A stretch of 64,000 bases of DNA. Origin: Ridgeia piscesae (lineage: Eukaryota; Annelida; Polychaeta; Sabellida; Siboglinidae). How positions within the stretch are numbered: the stretch's first letter is position 1; every line of letters begins with the position of its first letter. Shown one piece after another: positions 47,091-59,104 of the stretch. Location: positions 87,501 through 151,500 of the forward strand of contig JAODUO010000112.1 in NCBI GenBank assembly GCA_025642075.2, written 5' to 3'. The position numbers were made by a program, and so were the translations under genes. Below the pieces are notes generated by a model. It searched no databases and had not been told where the DNA came from. It saw nothing but the letters and a program-made list of their open reading frames with translations.

Positions 47091-47285
47091 ATGAGTGAAA
47101 AGTCTGAAAAGTTTTTGAAAAAGAGCAAATATGATTCCAAGTACAAGAGTGAATGGGCATCTGAGTTTGCTGGAGTTGTAAAAGGGTCTGAGGAGACGAG
47201 GACACATGATGGAAATGAAGACGCTAGAAGAGCGCATATAGAAATGGACAGAAATGCAGTTCTGCTTGAACTATTTATTTTGTGA
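47091..47285 (+). CDS. Unassigned open frame, 64 residues, possible hAT/BED-type N-terminus
   Basis: Begins MSEKSEKFLKKSKYDSKYKS and continues EWASEFAGVVKGS. This resembles the start of BED-finger hAT transposases (a KY..EW...F...VKG pattern), but no zinc-binding residues follow. An AATAAA at about 47305 follows the stop. Probably a truncated transposon piece. Confidence 0.25.
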   Translation: MSEKSEKFLKKSKYDSKYKSEWASEFAGVVKGSEETRTHDGNEDARRAHIEMDRNAVLLELFIL

Positions 47286-47658
47286 CTGCTGTTTATAGCT
47301 AAAATAAAATGTTACAATACCACAACCATGTCCATTTTATAATATTGAAAGAATCTTGATAGTCTCTGTAAACCCCAATAAAAATATAAATTAATTATAT
47401 ATCCATACATGAAAATCTTAAATATAAAATATTGTTATTTAAAATATAGTTCACTTTCGAAGAGTTATAGGTGCTAAATATAAGCGAAAAAGGCAGGAAA
47501 TCACGTATTTGGCATTCTCAATAAAAACATTCCAGGGGGGCATGTTCCTGGACCCCCCTAGCATTCTTAGTTGCTTCGCATCTTGCATATATTTCTCCCT
47601 CTTTTGACATACTGTAGGAGGGAGATCTCCCTCATCACACTCAATTCAACTTGGCAGC

Positions 47659-47661
<3 letters not shown>

Positions 47662-47691
<30 letters not shown>
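47662..47691. repeat. (AT)n microsatellite
   Basis: A short TA run that directly abuts the left end of the 1.6-kb repeat copy 2. Confidence 0.95.
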
Positions 47692-47696
<5 letters not shown>

Positions 47697-49313
47697 GAAT
47701 GACAGACAAACGATTCGTTTGTGGTTTCGGAATTATTGGCGTTTGACGTCATTTGTTTACATCTACTAGTCACGTGGTTTCGTCAACAATCACGATGACG
47801 TCATTCGTTTGAACTTTAAACTCGTTGGGGCATGGTTAAAGACACTGCGGCAAGGTTCAGCGTTATGTGGACAGACATCGTTAATTGTCATAGGCCTATA
47901 TAAACTATTGTCGGTAATTTTTCAGACTAGTTGGAATTGGTGGGGAACTCATGATTACGAGCTCACTGAGGCAAACTTAATTATAAATACAACATAGGCG
48001 TTATTAATAATTTGTCACCGTTTTATTGAATGGAATGAAGCGTAAGCCTACGAAGTATAATAATAGGCATAATGACTCGATAATGTTGGTTTTTTTAATG
48101 CAGTTTTAACGTTCCACATTATCGTCCATAACCATGTCAAGTGTTCTTTTGCGAAGTGACACTTGAACCTCGTCGTTTCGGACATTTTGGTGACTTCGAA
48201 CATAACACAGTACATACACATAACAGACACGTAAATCGAACAGACAAGCAACATTGGTCTCGTCCACAAACCGCCACTAGCACCAGGTCTGGATACACAA
48301 CAGGGGAATCCAATCAACAGTGCGAACTTTTTCAGTTCGATTGGCCCTGGATCTCATCTGGGAATTGCAACGGTCCCCCTTAACAACCCCCTTGTCACAA
48401 AACTAAACAACACTGAACATAGAATCGGGCGTTGACACTAATACGTCGTAGTGGCCCACAGAGAAAGAGACAAGACACGGACAGGACATACGATGCGGAG
48501 TTACTGATACCGGCTGTTGTTGCGCTAACATCGGATGCTCGCGTATTTGAAAGAAGCACTCTCGTTGCGCCGAATTCGCCTGGTTGCCCTTGTGGCGCTT
48601 TGGCGATGTTGCGTTTCGATGCGAATTGAACGGCGATCGTGGCGGCGCCGGCGGATGTGTGAATGCGTGAAGTTGCCACAGATTTGGCTCGTCTGTGATT
48701 GTGGCAGCATTCCGGATTTGCGGTAGCGAAGCCGAAGGTGGAGAACAGCAATGGTTTTCGATGCCGCGATCGTGATGGCGCCAGTGGATGCGTGAATTGA
48801 TGCGTGATGTTGTCGCCGACAGATTTGGCTCCGTCTGTGATCGTGACGACACGCGGCATTCTGGATTTCCCGTGGTGGTGGCAAAGACAAAGGTGGGGAA
48901 CAGCAACTCGATTCACGACTGCGCACATCTGAAAAAACAATAACCACATCTTGGTAACCATAATGTTTTTTTTTAAGCAAACGCATTATATAAATTTCGC
49001 AAGCAGCATAACTTAGATTTGAATTTGGACTGTTTTATATAAAAATGCCTACATTTTTACCAGAGAGCGGTGATAACCATGGCATGGCGGCAACGTTCGT
49101 TGGCAGCGACAACTTGATGCAGGGAAGACGGCGATGAAATGGTGTTCAATCGGACAGAGCGTGGTTGTGTCTTCAGACTTGCACGCGTTGCCGCTAACGT
49201 TCGACCGCTTCTGTTGTTGTAGCGCAAATGTTCAGGCTCGACAAACTATACATCCGAAGTCCTTTTTGGCTAGCTCGAGGAGTTGCGCTCAACTAATTTC
49301 CTTAACGATCAAA
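47691..49313. mobile_element. Dispersed 1.6-kb repeat, copy 2 (pair with 26924-28480)
   Basis: Same orientation and block order as copy 1. It has a private insertion at about 47820-47880 and extra sequence at about 48440-48510. The GC-rich core again consists of repeated GGCGGCGCCGGCGGATG and TTTGGCTCGTCTGTGATYGT blocks. No recognised protein; minus-strand frames through the core are low-complexity. Confidence 0.75.
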
Positions 49314-49847
49314 TTTACATATAGTGTTACTCAGTCGAAGGTTTTTATTGGCTAATATGGAAACCCTGTTTAACTAGCCAATCAGAATTAATTATTTCGA
49401 ACATCCGGCAGAATGTTCTAGAAGGAAAGACTGTTCAATAGACCAACGAGAACACTCGTTTCAAAAACAGTTGACGTAGCCTAAACGGCTTTTCCAGGGA
49501 TGGATTTTTGGATATGACACAAACAAAGCGACGTTTTTGAAGACGAAACCGGTCGTTTCTAGGCAATTTTGCATTTCTTGAAATAGGGCTAGCTTAGAGT
49601 TTGTAAGTTTTTGTACTGGTGGTTGATTTTATCAAACATGAGTTTTTTTTAACTTTACCACTACCCCATCATGATCAATGGACTGTGCCGCGAAAGTCAG
49701 AACGCGTACGCGTTTGATTACGTATACGCTCGAGGTGACGTGTTTAATTTTACATAGTCATCGCGGGAAAACTGACTTTCTCTCTAAACGAAGTGGGCCA
49801 TGTTCCCTGGAATGAACTTGGCAATGGTGCATCTGGATCACCCACGC
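49314..49847. other. Intronic stretch, nothing recognised
   Basis: Contains CCAAT-type motifs and no coding resemblance or tandem repeat. Confidence 0.45.
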
Positions 49848-49912
49848 TGTCACGAGGTCACCCATGCTGTCACGAGGTCACCCACTCTGTCACGAGGTCA
49901 CCCACGCTGTAG
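49848..49912. repeat. 20-base tandem repeat, about 3.3 copies
   Basis: CACCCACGCTGTCACGAGGT units starting at about 49848 with point differences. Confidence 0.93.
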
Positions 49913-50543
49913 ACAGTTGCAGGTTCTTTACTGTAAACGCCTTTTGTGCTTAAACTTCGCATCATTTCTGGGCCCCAAAGTCTCATCCATCCAGAGTCAT
50001 GGCAAATCATCGCATAGTTGTTGTACTCTGTCCAATTTGGACTGGGTAATGAGTTTCGATGAGAACTTTTGTGCTGACAAAATGGCTTGCACATGCTCGT
50101 AGAATTAATTTCTTTACACATGCACCGCACAAGCTGGTGGCCACAAAGGTTCACATGGATGCTGTCTGCCAACCTTCCAGTGATATGTCAGTAATGCCAG
50201 CATAGTGCTCCAAGGTGCCGCAATCAACACGTTTCTTTAGCATTCCGTTGATGGTCCTGAAACGAGTGTACGTAAAACACATCGCATACAACAAATGACT
50301 GCTTCCTTATTGTCATTCCATTTTGCTTATTGTGTCCAGGTAAATTGACCTGGTCAATAGTTTGCAAAAATATTAAATTTCTATGCATGTTCGTGAAATG
50401 ATGACATGTGAAGAAATAAATAATAGGTGTATTACTCTGAAATATACTTATCAAAATTGAAAATGATGTTAACGATGCATGACGGATTAAGTGAATTTAT
50501 AGATGGTCAAGCATTATAAATGAAATACAACTACACTACTTAC

Positions 50544-50675
50544 TGGTTGTGTTGAAGTGTTCCTCAAACTCTGTCAGGACGGCAAACGTCTTCCCCCGCC
50601 GCAGGTAAGAGGGGTGTGTCGCATCGCACAGTTGCGGGTACCGCCTCCACATTCCCACCAGCTCCAGTTTGGTGT
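50544..50675 (-). CDS. Exon of a transposon-derived gene, copy 1 (MADF-like segment)
   Basis: A 132-base exon with acceptor ACGCAG and donor GTAAGT. Together with one base from the exon at 51106-51191 it reads DTKLELVGMWRRYPQLCDA then THPSYLRR. The pattern LELV..W..YPQL.D..HP.Y..R resembles the MADF/SANT-like DNA-binding domain; this is a weak match. A second copy with the same splice sites is at 55589-55720. Confidence 0.4.
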
Positions 50676-51105
50676 CTGCGTTACACCAGTCTGCCTTGTC
50701 TTAGAAGAGATCTCTTCAAAATAAAGATGTTGGATAGGTGCAGTATATGCACAAACATTTTGGAATTGCATACAAAATTCCACATGTATGTGTTAAAAAT
50801 ATTAGCTGCTCAGACACGTTCATTAGATAGTTTTATTGTGGCAATAAACACCGCAAGAAAGTGAATCGGCCAGCGGAATCCAATAATTCTAATCAAATTA
50901 CATGATTATGTTAAGTGAAGCACACTATAGGTAAGAAACTGATATTGCACCCACCCATGCCTTGTCAGCCCACTACGAATTCTAATCGGATATCTTCACG
51001 TAATGACTCAGTGTGCTAATTGCTATTACAGTGGTCCATTTCACGAAGTAGTCCGTGCTGCACATAGAGTCTTCACATCCAAATAGTTAATCTAAACACA
51101 CTTAC

Positions 51106-51191
51106 CCAGGGTACTTCTGTACTTGACATTGTACGTCTCTGTTTGTGACTTGATCACCAGCTTGCAGTTGACAATGTGACACCAACACACT
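51106..51191 (-). CDS. Possible small exon upstream of the MADF-like exon
   Basis: Acceptor TTTGCAG and donor GTAAGT flank CWCHIVNCKLVIKSQ ... NVKYRSTL. The donor phase fits the exon at 50544-50675. The C-x-C-x5-C cluster may be a small zinc-binding motif. The frame upstream is open across the acceptor, so splicing here is not certain. Confidence 0.3.
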
Positions 51192-51640
51192 CTGCAAAGT
51201 TTTTACTATAAGTGATTTCCGTGTTGCCAGAAATCACAGCAAGGTGTGCTGGTAAGAAATGGAGATTGAGCAGCCACAACAGAAAGGATAGATGGCTGAC
51301 TGGCACAGAAAACACATTCAAATACAGTGATATGAGCAATACGCTAATGTTGATAGGCAGACGGTGGCCAGGATAGATTGGCTCTGTCTCTGACACATTT
51401 CCAGTCTTGCCAGGCAGTTCTGCATCTCCATAGGTTTCTTCAGTCTCTGAATGTTCAGGAAAGACACAAGAGAACAAGTCGTGGTCTTCATCAACTTCAT
51501 CCGAATCTTCTGGCAGAACTTCAGAATCACACACAATGTTAAACTTATCCTGGAGCCAGTCCTGCTCATCGTCTGGGCTATCAGTTCCTTGAAGTGTGTC
51601 TTCTGAGGTATCTCAAGGGGCAGCACTAGCACTGACTGAT
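51154..51640 (-). pseudogene. Conserved-looking region of a mobile element, unassigned
   Basis: An acidic segment (PEDSDEVDEDHDLF) is followed by YPGHRLPINISVLLISLY and a leucine-rich helical run SFLLWLLNLHFLPAH. The layout resembles the region preceding transposase domains in large invertebrate DNA elements, but I cannot name the family. Confidence 0.3.
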
Positions 51641-52079
51641 AGGTTTGGCTCGTTGTCGGCTGTGGTGGTAGATGTTGACGCTTTCATGTCAAATTATTGC
51701 TCAGTAATGTTATTAGTTGGTATTTGTCGTTGTGCATGTTGTTTTTGTTTTTCCGATGTCTGAACAGCCAGCATACATTGCTTGGTATACTCTTTTGGTA
51801 ACTCTCCCATGCTTCGTGACGATCTGTTTTGGCTTTGAAGGAACCATCTGTTGGCAGAAAAATTATTAAAGTTAATAATTATCTCAAATCGGTTGATTCA
51901 TATATGACTAAATGTACATCTAATAATAATAACTACTCCCACATTATCAGGTCTCAGGTGGTTTCCTCCAAAAAGCAGTGAAAATAACTGAGCAAATTCC
52001 AGGCGAGTCTTAAACGATGAAATTCTACATTTCATATTTATGTAATGGTGTCTATGAGCTGGCAGCTAGACTTACTGTA

Positions 52080-53507
52080 CTAGAGTTTTCTGTTCATCTA
52101 GCAGCATTCTCTCTGGGAAACATCATGGGGAGAACGATGCCTTCATGATCAGGGGTAGAAATAACTCCAGAATTTCTGGTAGTCAGCAGGACTACTTAGT
52201 ACTTAGTTGGGAAATCTGGTAGTCCTCAGATACAGGTGTATATCTGGTAGTCATATGGCCCAGATTTAAGCAAAATAACATGACAAACACAACATTAGAA
52301 AAATTGTCCCCAATTTTGTGGTAGTCCATCGGACTACTGTTGTCATCATCTTTGGTAGTCCGACCAAGTTTCTGGTAGTCCTCGGGCTACCGGACTACCA
52401 CTATTTCTACCCCTGATGATGTGACGAAACTGTGTCTGAGACAGATGTGTTGTATCGGATTGCCTCTGTGTCTCCATGCCAACTGGCATGGCGTCTTGTG
52501 TGTGAAGCCAACGCATCTTGTATGCACGTGAAGCCAACACATCTCCATCCGTAGCGACATACTTGATTGCGACATCATCTCGTGCTAGGCTGTCCCAATG
52601 TTTTTCCTGATCCTGTACTAAGACAGTGGCTCCGTTGCTGGCACATTGGCTGTACATCCAACATGTCCAGGGCAGGTGACATTTAACCCTTTACTTCGAA
52701 GTGAAGATCCTAATTTGGAGAGGTTATTGTCCAGTTGGAAAGCTATGATTTCCGGTTGACCAGTTTGCCAGCTGACTGCAGTCCCGAGAGCCTGTGAAGC
52801 ATTCTGGCCACCACAATTGTAACTGTTTTTGCTGGCAGACCACGAAGAGTGTCAGTCTCCTTAGATTTCTGCCTTCTCATGCGCAAGTCATCCATCGTTG
52901 CTTGTGCAGTGAGAGCTGCGACCTTGTTCGCTGTTCTCTGCAATCCAGTGTGACTGGGAGGTGGTGTGTCCATTGCTGTGAGAATGTGACGGAACTTTGT
53001 GGTTGCTGTTGTCGAATCCTGCAGACCGATGTGAAGTGCAACATTCGTTGTTGCAGCCCGCTGACCACAACGTCCAGTTTCTATCTCACTGTACAGCTTG
53101 TACATGCGTGAGTGATACTCACAGTTCACACATTTCAACGACTCCTTCCAACAGAGGCCAACCTGTTGTTCGCGGTATACTTGAAAGTGTGGCAAAGTGC
53201 ACATCTTCTGCTCAGCATGCTCAGTGTAGCATTCATTCCACATCTGAGCATTCTTTCCAACATGCAGCAGACGCATTTCGGAGGAAGGTCCTTGACTTTC
53301 ATCTGACTGGAGGTAGCTTTCTGTTAAAGGTAGTCTTCGGTTTGGCCGCAGCCAAAGAATTTTGCTGCTGCCAGATATTCCATCAGCATCGGGGACTGTC
53401 AAGAGGCCATTAGACGTTTCTTGTACAACTCTTGAGAAGTCATCCATGTCTAGTCATGGCATCCATACAGAACTGGGTCGTGTTTCTGTCGTTTCGGCAT
53501 GTGTTGT
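52080..53507 (-). pseudogene. Mutator-type transposase (large invertebrate 'Mutator' family), disrupted
   Basis: A likely start MPKR at 53505 is followed by a stop after about 16 codons. The main frame runs from 53447: LLHVGKNAQMWNECYTEH, then GLCWKESLKCVNCEYHS, MYKLYSEIETGRCGQRAAT, NVALHIGLQDS and ILTAMDTPPPSHTGLQRTAN. This is the N-terminal cysteine-rich half of a Mutator-type transposase family common in molluscs and cnidarians. After a gap, GATVLVQDQEKHWD and YVATDGDVLASRAYK (with the catalytic-type DGD) continue to LSQTQFRH, where a small inverted-repeat element is inserted. The frame goes on past it (MKASFSP, CFPERML) before further stops. It is unrelated in sequence to the FLYWCH/MULE remnant at 24.6-26.2 kb. 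Confidence 0.65.
52150..52415. mobile_element. 266-base inverted-repeat element (hAT-like MITE) nested in a Mutator transposase
   Basis: Terminal inverted repeats CAGGGGTAGAAATA and TATTTCTACCCCTG are perfect. ATGAT is duplicated immediately on both sides (52145-52149 and 52416-52420). Inside are several direct and inverted copies of TGGTAGTC. The CAGGGGT ends resemble hAT elements, although hAT usually makes 8-base duplications. It splits the reading frame of the surrounding transposase relic just after LSQTQFRH. Confidence 0.88.
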
Positions 53508-53749
53508 TTCGAAATATGGGGTGGCCTTGCTGGAAGCCATGCTGATGTTTGCACATTCTTCCAACAGGCGATGTGTTCCTATTATTAAGCTTACTCGAAT
53601 AATCCCAGCAGAATTACAATTGGCAGAGACAAACCGTGATTTGAGATTACAGACTTCTAGTGAGTCTGAAAGTCCAAATCACAGTGACAGAACACTGGTG
53701 TGATAAGTGGGGTGGGGCTTGAAGCACTGAATCACTCTTGAAAATCTAT

Positions 53750-54720
53750 ACCCAAAAATGGACCAATCACAGTACAGCAGGGTTCCCAATCTATAATTTT
53801 TTTTGTTTTTTCTTCAGCTAATTAGAAACATGGAACGACATCAGGATGAAATCCAAATGACACCTTGGCTGTGCTACTTCAGGGAATCACCCAATAGGCC
53901 CATCTCACAGCAGGTGCTGCCTACTGACTTGATCACTGCTCAGTCAGGCAAATGCCACAGTGTATGGAATGTCTACTAACTGCTTTGCAATTGAAGTAAT
54001 TAAGATGTCTGGCCTTTGAAGAATGCACACTTTAAGGTCATGTATCCTGTATATTTACAGTCTTTTAATAGGGACAAGGGAAAACAATCAACATAACTCT
54101 AACTGCAAAATGACAACAGCCTGTATGTGATATTTTAAACACAAAAACATACTGGGCTATCTGAAAAATTGGGTAATGTGTTCATATATGGCACACAAGA
54201 AAGTCTGTGCAGTGTGTAGATGTGCAAGATTAGGCATTTAGAAACTGTTGCCTGCTCACTGTTGTGGTGCTCGGTGAAATAAGGTGCACTTTTTAGATGT
54301 GTCTAAAAATAAAATATGTGGATGAAATTTAAAATTACTGCCTGTAAAATATGTTCATTTCAGATTTTTTCTTCAAAATCACCATGTCCATTTGGGGTCA
54401 AGACACAGCTAGACTTCCTGTTTGGTTCCCGATGACACATATATATTTGTATTTTTATTTTTTTCAACATTCACGTGCTGTGACATAAGTGCATTTGAGC
54501 AGTCCGATTTCCAGGTGTGATTGTGGAAGCTGTTGACAGTTAGATGGTGCATTTGTAGCTGATTTTACTAAGCGGATGAGTACTTGGCAGTGATTTGGCT
54601 TATTGCCACCTCTGTTGTATTACTGCCTGCATTCATTTGTAAATAGTGACGGATGTCATACGTCGCGGCACTTTACGAGAGAACGAAATATTGGGATTTT
54701 ACTTGAACCTTACCTGGCCA
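53750..54720. other. Intronic stretch, nothing recognised
   Basis: No coding fragment of known type. A plus-strand frame at 54603-54860 overlaps the third copy of repeat family B and is not a gene. Confidence 0.45.
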
Positions 54721-54724
54721 AAGA

Positions 54725-54855
54725 TAACATAACAATGCTTGACCGGTGGTCACTATCTCTCGTCCTTCATATAAACAATCCCTATCGAACATCGGATGTT
54801 ATATTGTCTGAGGAAATATGTTTCTACATATCTGGTAGCCAGTACATTGTGATGT
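54725..54855. mobile_element. Dispersed repeat family B, partial copy 3
   Basis: GACCGGTGGTCACTATCTCT to ATGTTTCTACATAT aligns with the right part of the copy at 41472-42350 (estimated 70%). Only the right end is present. Confidence 0.45.
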
Positions 54856-55588
54856 TATAATTAAATATTAAAATCTAAGCGGTGGTTCTTTACATACACC
54901 CCCACTCACTAGGTGTTGAATAGTGTACTCTTCAACTTAAGAAAAGGAACTTAAAGAAACCACCTCGCTTGGTAATAACCCTTGAATCTCTTTTTGACGA
55001 GACTCATAACATAAAGCGATTATGAAGTAAACGTAGGTGAATATAATAATTACTGTAATTATCCTTCTTCGAAGGATGGGTGACTTAAGTTGTAACATCC
55101 TCACTGAATGATCGTCATACCATTTCACAAAGTGGCCAAAAAAACGGTGACATAGGACATAGGTGAATGATCACGGCTCTCATCTGATGTGATGTTGTTC
55201 GGTTTGGGGAGTAGTGGGCCGGCCACCTTGCCACACAAAGCTTTGGGTGACTTTTCTGGTGGTTTACAACTTCATCACAACTTGCTCGGTCATCTCCAAA
55301 ACATCCTAATCAAGCGAAAATGGAATACAGCAACTCCACAGCTATGACCACGTCGTTCGTTGTTTTGTATGTGGATGCAGTGTGATGTGTCTTGAAACAT
55401 TTTCTTCTGGTGTCTCTACGATAGTGTTCCAAGCATTCAGGGAGGCTGCAGTACATTTTCACATCCCAGTCGATTTACATTGACAGTGCAATTCAACAAC
55501 ATATCAACGTGTCATATGAAAATGATGGTAATGACATAATTTATTGACAGGCAAGCATTATAAATGAAATACAACCTACACTACTTAC

Positions 55589-55720
55589 TGGTTGTGTTGA
55601 AGTGTTCCTCAAACTCTGTCAGGACAGCAAATGACTTCTCCCGCCGCAGGTAAGACGGGTGTGTCGCGTCGCACAGTTGCGGGTACCCCCTCCACATTCC
55701 CACCAGCTCCAGTTTGGTGT
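55589..55720 (-). pseudogene. Second copy of the MADF-like exon, with flanks
   Basis: 132 bases, the same length and splice sites as 50544-50675 (acceptor CACCAG, donor GTAAGT), with a handful of substitutions. The downstream flank (AAGCATTATAAATGAAATAC) is also duplicated, but the upstream flank differs. This is consistent with a duplicated or captured exon. Confidence 0.6.
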
Positions 55721-55721
55721 C

Positions 55722-55815
55722 TGGTGTCACCTGGAGTTTGGCTCAAAGCACCAATCTGTGGTGAGGCCTGAACAACAATTGTATCAACCACTGAACCACG
55801 TCACCACCGGTCGGT
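55722..55815 (-). pseudogene. Possible tRNA-derived SINE fragment
   Basis: On the minus strand GTGGTTCAGTGGTTGATA resembles an A box, and about 55 bases on GGTGCTTTGAGCC resembles a degenerate B box. The spacing is right for a tRNA. It sits between the duplicated exon and the Ty3 array. Confidence 0.3.
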
Positions 55816-55877
55816 CTCGGACGATTTATGACCTCCACCCAACGAGGCGGTGACGCATTAGTTGTGGGACATTAGTT

Positions 55878-57490
55878 GAACTTCTCGTCGAGAATCCCGC
55901 CCACTTCACTGTTAAGTACGTAACCTAACAATTTTACTTTCGGTAGGCCGAATAAACGTTTCATAGGTTTCAATTTCAAACCCACCTTCCGTAGACAATC
56001 GAAAACTACCGGTAGTTGAAGGTGGTGTAAATGATCTTCTTCGTTCTTGCTAAAGACAAGAATCTCATCGATGTAAACCAAGACACATACACCAATAAAA
56101 TCGGACAAAATTAAATTCATTTCCAGTTGGAAAAATTAGGCACTGTTTTCAAACCAAACGGCACTTCTGTAAATTCATACTGACCAGCCTGACAACGAAA
56201 AGCAGTTTTGTGTATATCTTCCTCGGCCACCCCTATCTGATGATAACCTGCCTTAAGATCAAGAGTGGAATAAATCGCACTATTACCACACAGTTCAAAG
56301 ATCTCATTGATTGACGGGATTGGGAACGCAGAAGCTTCTCTAATCTAAAGGTATCCTACACAAAATCGTTTCTCTCCATCTTTCTTTGGAACAAGTAAAA
56401 TGGGTCTAGCATATGCCGAATTACTTGGATGAATGATATCGTCTGCCAACATTTCCGAGATTAATTTGTCAACTGTAGCACATTTAGTCAGTGGCATGCT
56501 GTACGGTTTTTGACAAATCGGGGGGCTGGATGTTTTGATCCGTAACTGACCTGTGTTGCAACAACCATTCTTTTCACCTTTTGCTGCAAATACATACATC
56601 TGCATTATTCTGTACTAACTCATTGATCGCAGCGCTACCTGTTTCTGGAAATATTGGTCAAACACTTGCATACCCCGGAGATGTCTGTTGTCGTAATGGC
56701 CAAGTGTTATGATTCCATGAAAGAATGTTTGATTGTAAATCAATTACTCCGTTAACAGACTGCAAAGTGTCAGTACCTAAGATCCTTTCATGTCGGATGT
56801 TATGACAAATGACAACATTAAGTGGGGTTTTAACACCTGCTACTTTAATTTGTGTCTGTCCACCTACCTGTAAGGAAATTCCACCAAGACCCCTGAGTGG
56901 CAGAGATGTAGAACATTACTCTGGTGCGTTCTGTTAACGACCAAGTTAAATACATCATGTCTCAGCAAACTACAAATAGCCCCTGTATCTACTAAAGCTG
57001 TAACCAAGATACCAGATAAACCTGGTTAATTGTGGGGCTGAGGTGATTACCTGAGCGGTCGTTTAATGCCAAGACGGCGGGTACGTTTCCCTGAAACGAA
57101 CCGATTCGAGTGGGACAGTCAGCGGCGAAGTGTCCCAGACGTCCGCATGCGTAGCACAGCAGTTGCCGGCGTGGTTGTGGGCCGGCCGGGAACAAGGAGC
57201 GGAAGTCGACTTGGTGTGCGGTGCTGTGTTGTCTCCCGGCGTCGACGGGCGCTGTCAATTGTGGTGTTGACGATGCTCGTTGAAATCACTGGGGTGTCGG
57301 GTTGTGCTCAATCTGGGCGCCGCTGGGCCAGGGTAGCATCGGACGGTCTTCTTGGAAGTTGTGTGATCGTTGCGACCTTACAGCTTGGCGATTTATTTAG
57401 CCAAGTGTTGCATGGTAGTTGTTAGCCATTCCATCGCGTGATTTATTTCGGTGGGCTTGTCAGAATCTGCAGTGCCAACTTCCATCGGAA
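55878..57490 (-). pseudogene. Ty3/Gypsy array unit 1
   Basis: The zinc knuckle CYACGRLGHFAADC is intact. A frameshift (INQVYLV) separates it from the protease, which keeps DTGA (LVDTGAICSLLR). The reverse transcriptase has the shared stop after the CVGY box, and the catalytic box reads YIDE instead of YIDD. This unit is closest to unit 4, with which it shares the frameshift and the FQGNVPAVLALNDRSG variant. Confidence 0.9.
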
Positions 57491-59104
57491 CTTCTCGTCG
57501 AGAATCCCACCCACTTCACTGTTAAATACGTAACCTAAAAATTTTACTTTCGGTAGGGCGAATAAACATTTTGTTGGTTTTAGTTTCAAAACCACCTGCC
57601 ATAGACAATCAAAAACTAGTTGAAGGTGGTGTAAATGATCTTCTTCGTTCTTGCTAAAGACAAGAATATTATCGATGTAAACAAAGACACAGACACCAAT
57701 CAAATCGGACAAAATGAAATTCATTTCCAGTTGGACAAATTAAGCGCTCTTTTCAAACCAAACGGCACTTTAATACATTCATACTGACCAGCACGACAAT
57801 GAAAAGCAGTTTTGTGTATATCTTCCTTTGCCACCCTCATCTGATGATAACCTGCCTTAAGATCAAGACTGGAATAAATCGCACTATTACCACACAGTTC
57901 AAAGATGTCATTGATTGACGGGATTGGGAACGCAGAAGCTTCTCTAATCTAAAGGTAATCTACACAAAATCGTTTCTCTCCATCTTTCTTCGGAACAAGT
58001 ATAATGGGACTAGCGTATGTCGATTTACTTGGACGAATGATATCGTCTGCCAACATTTCAGAGATTAATTTGTCAACTGTAGCACGTTCATTCTGTATGC
58101 TTTTTGACAAATCGGGGGGCTGGATGTTTTGATCCGTAACTGACCTGTGTTGCAACAACCATTCTTTTCACCTTTTGCTGCAAATACATCTGCATTATTC
58201 TGTACTAACTCATCGATCGCACCGCTACCTGTTTCTGGAAATATTGGTTGAACACTTGCATACCCCGGAGATATATGTTTTCGTAATGGCCAAGTGTTAT
58301 GATTCCATGACAGAATGTTTGATTGAAAATCAATTATTCCGTTACCAGACCACAAAGTGTCATTACCTAAGATCGTTTAATGATGGATGTTACGACAAAT
58401 GACAACATTAAGTGGGGTTTTAACACCTGCTACTTTAATTTGTGTCTGTCCACCTACCTGTAAGGACATTCCACCAAGACCCCTGAGTGGCAGAGATTTA
58501 TGTAGAACATTACTATGGTGCGTTCTGTTAACGACCAAGTTAAATACATCACGTCTCAGCAAACTACAAGTAGCCTCTGTATCTACTAAAGCTGTAACGA
58601 AGATACCACAGATAACCAGGTTAATTGTGGGGCGGAGGTGATTACCTGAGCGGCCGTTTAATGCCAAGACGGCGGGTGCGTTTCCCTATAACGAACCGAT
58701 GCGAGTGGGACAGTCAGCGGCGAAGTGTCCTGGACGTCCACATAAATAGCACAGCAGTTGCCGGCGTGGTTGTGGGCCGGCCGGGAACGAGGAGCGGAAG
58801 TCAACACGGTGTGCGGTGCTGTGTTGTCTCCCGGCGTCGTGTGGCTGGCCGTCGGCTGACGGGTGCTGGCGATCGTTGTGTTGACACTGCTTGTTGAAAT
58901 CACGGGGGTGTCGGGTTGTGCTCGATCGGGGCGCCGCTGGGCCAGGGTAGCATCGGATGGTCTTCTCGGAAGCTGTGCGGTCGTTGCGAGCTTCCAGCTT
59001 GGCGTTTTTTGTAGCCAAGTGTTGCATTGTAGTTGTTAGCGATTCCACCGCGCGATTTATTTCGGTGGGCTTGTCAGGATCTGCGGCGCCAACTTTCATC
59101 GGAA
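57491..59104 (-). pseudogene. Ty3/Gypsy array unit 2
   Basis: The gag tail is open from MKVGAADPDKP through the knuckle CYLCGRPGHFAADC. The protease site is DTE (DTG in active enzymes). The reverse transcriptase has the shared stop and a catalytic box YIDN, and it has lost the residues before the FAT-type box (KKDGEKRFCVDY is kept). It resembles unit 3. Confidence 0.9.

Noticed and set aside
52997..53413. Plus-strand open frame of 138 codons
   Set aside because: It is antisense to the well-supported Mutator transposase reading.
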